From Delphinapterus leucas (Eukaryota; Chordata; Mammalia; Artiodactyla; Monodontidae), in contig NW_022098067.1 in assembly GCF_002288925.2 (NCBI RefSeq), positions 862,203 through 926,202 on the forward strand: DNA of 64,000 nt. Direction: 5' to 3'. Positions 61,786-64,000 of this stretch are shown here, piece after piece (the first letter of the stretch is position 1; every line of letters starts with the position of its first letter). The position numbers and the translations under genes are program-made. Below the pieces are notes generated by a model. That model was given only the letters and a program-made list of their open reading frames with translations, was not told the DNA's origin and searched no databases.

Positions 61786-62313
61786 ATGATGACATATACT
61801 GTATTTATTTTAAGTATTATTTTTGTGATTAGTTTTGTGGGGGTTTCTTCAAAACCTTCACCTATTTATGGGGGTCTAGGGTTGATTGTGGGTGGTGGTG
61901 TTGGGTGTGGGATTGTGTTAAATTTTGGTGGTTCACTTCTGGGTCTAATGGTATTTTTGATCTATTTAGGGGAGATATTGGTTGTGTTTGGTTATACAAC
62001 GGCTATAGCCACTGAACAATATCCTGAGATTTGGGTTTCTAATAAGGTTGTATTAGGGACATTTCTTTTAGGGTTGGTAGTAGAGTTGTTAATGGTATTT
62101 TATATTTTGAAGGATGAGGTTGTGGAAATTATGTTTAAGTTTAATGGGCTGGGGGATTGGGTTATTTACAATACTGGTGATTCTGGGTTTTTTAGTGAGG
62201 AGGCTATGGGGATTGCGGCGTTATACAGCTATGGTACTTGGTTGGTGATTGTTACGCGCTGGTCATTACGTATTGGTGTTGTGGTTATTATGGAGATTAC
62301 TCGGGGTAATTAA
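61786..62313 (+). pseudogene. ND6 (MT-ND6) NUMT copy, full-length and open
   Basis: ATG at 61786 to TAA at 62311-62313 gives 175 codons, the usual mammalian ND6 length. It begins [19 protein letters not shown], has the conserved 'GGLGLIVGGGVGCG' and 'MVFLIYLGEILVVFGYTTA' membrane region, and ends 'MEITRGN'. ND6 is a membrane subunit of respiratory complex I. The frame is open in both the vertebrate mitochondrial and the standard code, with Trp as TGG and no internal AGA/AGG. Unlike its neighbours it has no visible lesion. No nuclear expression or import signal is present, so function is not expected. The standard-code frame extends 12 codons upstream into the tRNA copy. Confidence 0.92.
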
Positions 62314-64000
62314 GTAGGAGTATACTCAGGGTGATGGTAATGAGGAATGATAGAAAGTATAGTTTAATAAGGCCTTTTTGGTTTGAGACTAGTGTGAAGG
62401 ATTTTAGTTGAATGAAGGCTGTAGTCTTTGGTAGGATATTTTCTAGTCAGATTAAGTCTAGTAAGGAGGTTGCTAATTTTTGGCTTATTGATAGGTTTAG
62501 ATGGGGAGGTAAGCGGTATATGATGGTGGGGAAATATCCTAAGGGAGTGGAGAATTTAGAGGAGTTTGAGGGGTGAGTATATTTTAAGCTTTGTGTGTTA
62601 AGATTGATTTCGAACGCTAGCACGAAGCCCAGAGCTGTTACTGCAAGGGCAGCTAATTTTAAGTATAAAGGTATAGTTATTAGGGGGATGGTTGTTGGAG
62701 GAATGCCGTTGGAGATGAGGAAGCCAGCAAAAATACTTCCTATTAATAGGCGCTTGATGGAGTTAACTAAGAGTGGGTTGTTTTCATTGATAGGAGCTGA
62801 AGGAGAGAAGCAGGGTTGTCCTAGTAGTGCAAAGAAGATAATGCGAGTGCTATAGATGGCTGTGAGGGAGGTAGCGGTTAGAGTTATTAATAGGGCTCAG
62901 GAGTTGTTATAAGACGTGGTGGCAGTCTCGATAATTAGGTCTTTAGAGTAAAACCCGGTGAGGAAAGGTATTCCTGTTAGTACTAGACATCCAATGATAA
63001 GGGCTGTTGCAGTGAAGGGTAAGGTCTTGAATAAGCCTCCTATTTTTCGAATGTCCTGCTTGTTGTTTAGGTTGTGAATAATGGATCCAGAGCATATGAA
63101 TAATATGGCTTTAAAGAAAGTGTGTGTGCAAATATGTGAAAATGCTAGATGAGGTTGGTTGACACCAATTGTCACTATCATTAGACCTAATTGGCTTGAG
63201 GTAGAGAAGGTGATAATTTTTTTAATGTCGTTTTGGGTAAGAGCACATATGGCTGTGAACAGGGTGGTAAGGGCTCCTAGGCAGAGCATTATTGTTTGAA
63301 TGAGTTTGTTGTTTTCTGTTAAAGGGTAAAATCGGATAAGTAGGAAAATTCCCGCTGCAACTATTGTGCTTGTGTGGAGTAGGGCCGAGACTGGGGTAGG
63401 ACCTTCTATTGCTGAGGGGAGCCAGGGGTGAAGTCCAAATTGGGATGATTTTCCAGCTGCGGCTAGTACGAGTCCTGTGAGAGCGAGGTTTAATGGGTTT
63501 TTGTCGAGTATGAAAATTTGTTGCAGGTCTCATGCATTTGTGTTAGATAAAAACCATGCCATTGATATAATGAATCCAACATCCCTAATTCAGTTATATA
63601 AGATTGCTTGAAGAGCAGCTGTGTTTGCATCTGCTCAACCATGTCATCATCCAATAAGCAGGAAAGCTATGATTCCAATTCCCCTTATCATCCAATAAAA
63701 AGTTGGAAGAGGTAGTTGGCTGTAACAAGGATTAGTATGGTGATGAGGAAGAGGAGTAAATACTTGAAGAATTTGTTGATACAAGGATCTGAGTGTATAT
63801 ATCATATTGAGAATTCTATAATGGATCATGTGATGAACAATGCCACCAGTATGAATATAATTGAGAAATAATCTATTTTGAAGCTAAGTGTCAATTTAAG
63901 GGTTTGGACAGTAATTCAGTGTCAGTTTGAAATGAATATTTCTTGGCCTGTGTGAAGGAATATTATTGTTGGGATTAGACTGGTAATGAAAGCACAGGAG
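62297..64000 (-). pseudogene. ND5 (MT-ND5) NUMT copy, N-terminus beyond the window, frameshifted
   Basis: Stop TAA at 62299-62297 overlaps the ND6 end by 17 bp. Reading the - strand with TGA as Trp, the frame runs from 'LLLNYPE' back through 'GQPCFSPSA', '[16 protein letters not shown]', '[15 protein letters not shown]', '[17 protein letters not shown]' and 'ADANTAALQAILYN'. There an AGG (mitochondrial stop) replaces the Gly of 'NRIGD', at about 63587-63585. Near 63677-63684 a 2-nt insertion shifts frame, and TAA (63687-63685) replaces the Glu codon of 'IGWEGVG'. Upstream the frame resumes as '[19 protein letters not shown]', 'DYFSIMFMLVALFITWSIME' and 'GQEMFISNWHW' up to 64000. About 40 codons of the N-terminus lie outside. 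Complex I proton-channel subunit; this copy is dead. Confidence 0.92.

Larger units (their letters stand above)
61160..64000 (-). other. NUMT: nuclear copy of mitochondrial DNA (cytochrome b - tRNA-Glu - ND6 - ND5)
   Basis: Gene content, order, strands and overlaps match the mammalian mitochondrial genome in reverse orientation. Cytochrome b (5' part) and ND5 read on the - strand, and tRNA-Glu and ND6 on the + strand. ND5 and ND6 overlap by 17 bp, and tRNA-Glu abuts ND6 and lies 4 bp from cytochrome b. The copy breaks inside cytochrome b at about 61160 and runs off the window at 64000, so it is at least 2.84 kb. Translation needs the vertebrate mitochondrial code (TGA Trp, ATA Met). A 2-nt insertion, a TAA and an AGG in ND5, and C-to-T/G-to-A changes at conserved arginine codons indicate decay in the nucleus. 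Confidence 0.93.

Noticed and set aside
62595..62855. 86-codon + strand open frame
   Set aside because: Antisense shadow of the ND5 copy.
63222..63533. 103-codon - strand open frame
   Set aside because: Wrong frame of ND5; the true frame reads through with TGA as Trp.
61160..64000. Possibility that this end is simply contaminating mitochondrial DNA
   Set aside because: Frameshift, TAA and AGG in ND5, a shortened tRNA-Glu and CpG decay argue for nuclear residence. Chimeric assembly is still checkable with reads.

Overview
This is mammalian nuclear DNA, most likely from a cetacean (whale or dolphin). It carries several short tRNA-derived SINEs of the cetacean CHR type. The LINE-1 3' ends and the palindromic mariner element are types I know from cetartiodactyls. 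The sequence is AT-rich, the coding exons are short with GT/AG borders, and introns are about 10-13 kb. No bacterial operons, CRISPR arrays or plasmid features are present.

From 1 to about 50.4 kb the window holds the 3' end of one gene on the + strand, DYNC2H1, the heavy chain of cytoplasmic dynein-2, the retrograde intraflagellar transport motor of cilia. Its last five coding exons are at 6049-6138, 16370-16479, 27003-27084, 40134-40250 and 50154-50312. They join in one open frame of 558 nt (185 codons plus TAG), and all internal splice sites are canonical. A short 3' UTR with closely spaced AATAAA signals follows.

The introns are packed with mobile-element history. The 16.5-27.0 kb intron holds a 5'-inverted (twin-primed) L1 at 16798-19763 with a 12-bp target duplication. 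Right behind it lies an older, nearly full-length L1 (about 19.79-26.08 kb) with two SINEs nested inside. The 27.1-40.1 kb intron holds a HAL1-like/L1 ORF1-like block, an L1 nested in another L1 (34.6-36.5 kb) and a 3'-truncation-free L1 tail that appears to carry a 3' transduction (37134-37524). The 6.1-16.4 kb intron contains L2 copies on both strands and a decayed hAT transposase (about 13.34-14.10 kb, - strand). The 40.3-50.2 kb intron contains SINEs and a mariner hairpin nested in an older hAT element.

From about 50.7 to 61.1 kb the sequence is intergenic: one CHR SINE, an older tRNA-SINE, a probable solo LTR splitting an old L1, MIR/L2 remnants, a (TG)n tract and a short hAT element with a perfect 8-bp target duplication. 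From about 61.16 kb to the window end lies a nuclear copy of mitochondrial DNA (NUMT) in inverted orientation: 5' cytochrome b, tRNA-Glu, a fully open ND6, and most of ND5. Frameshift, stop and CpG-decay lesions show it is nuclear rather than live mtDNA.

I found no undescribed biological system. The interesting content is retrotransposition structure and the NUMT. Repeat family names come from recognition of consensus sequences from memory; coordinates of old repeats are approximate.
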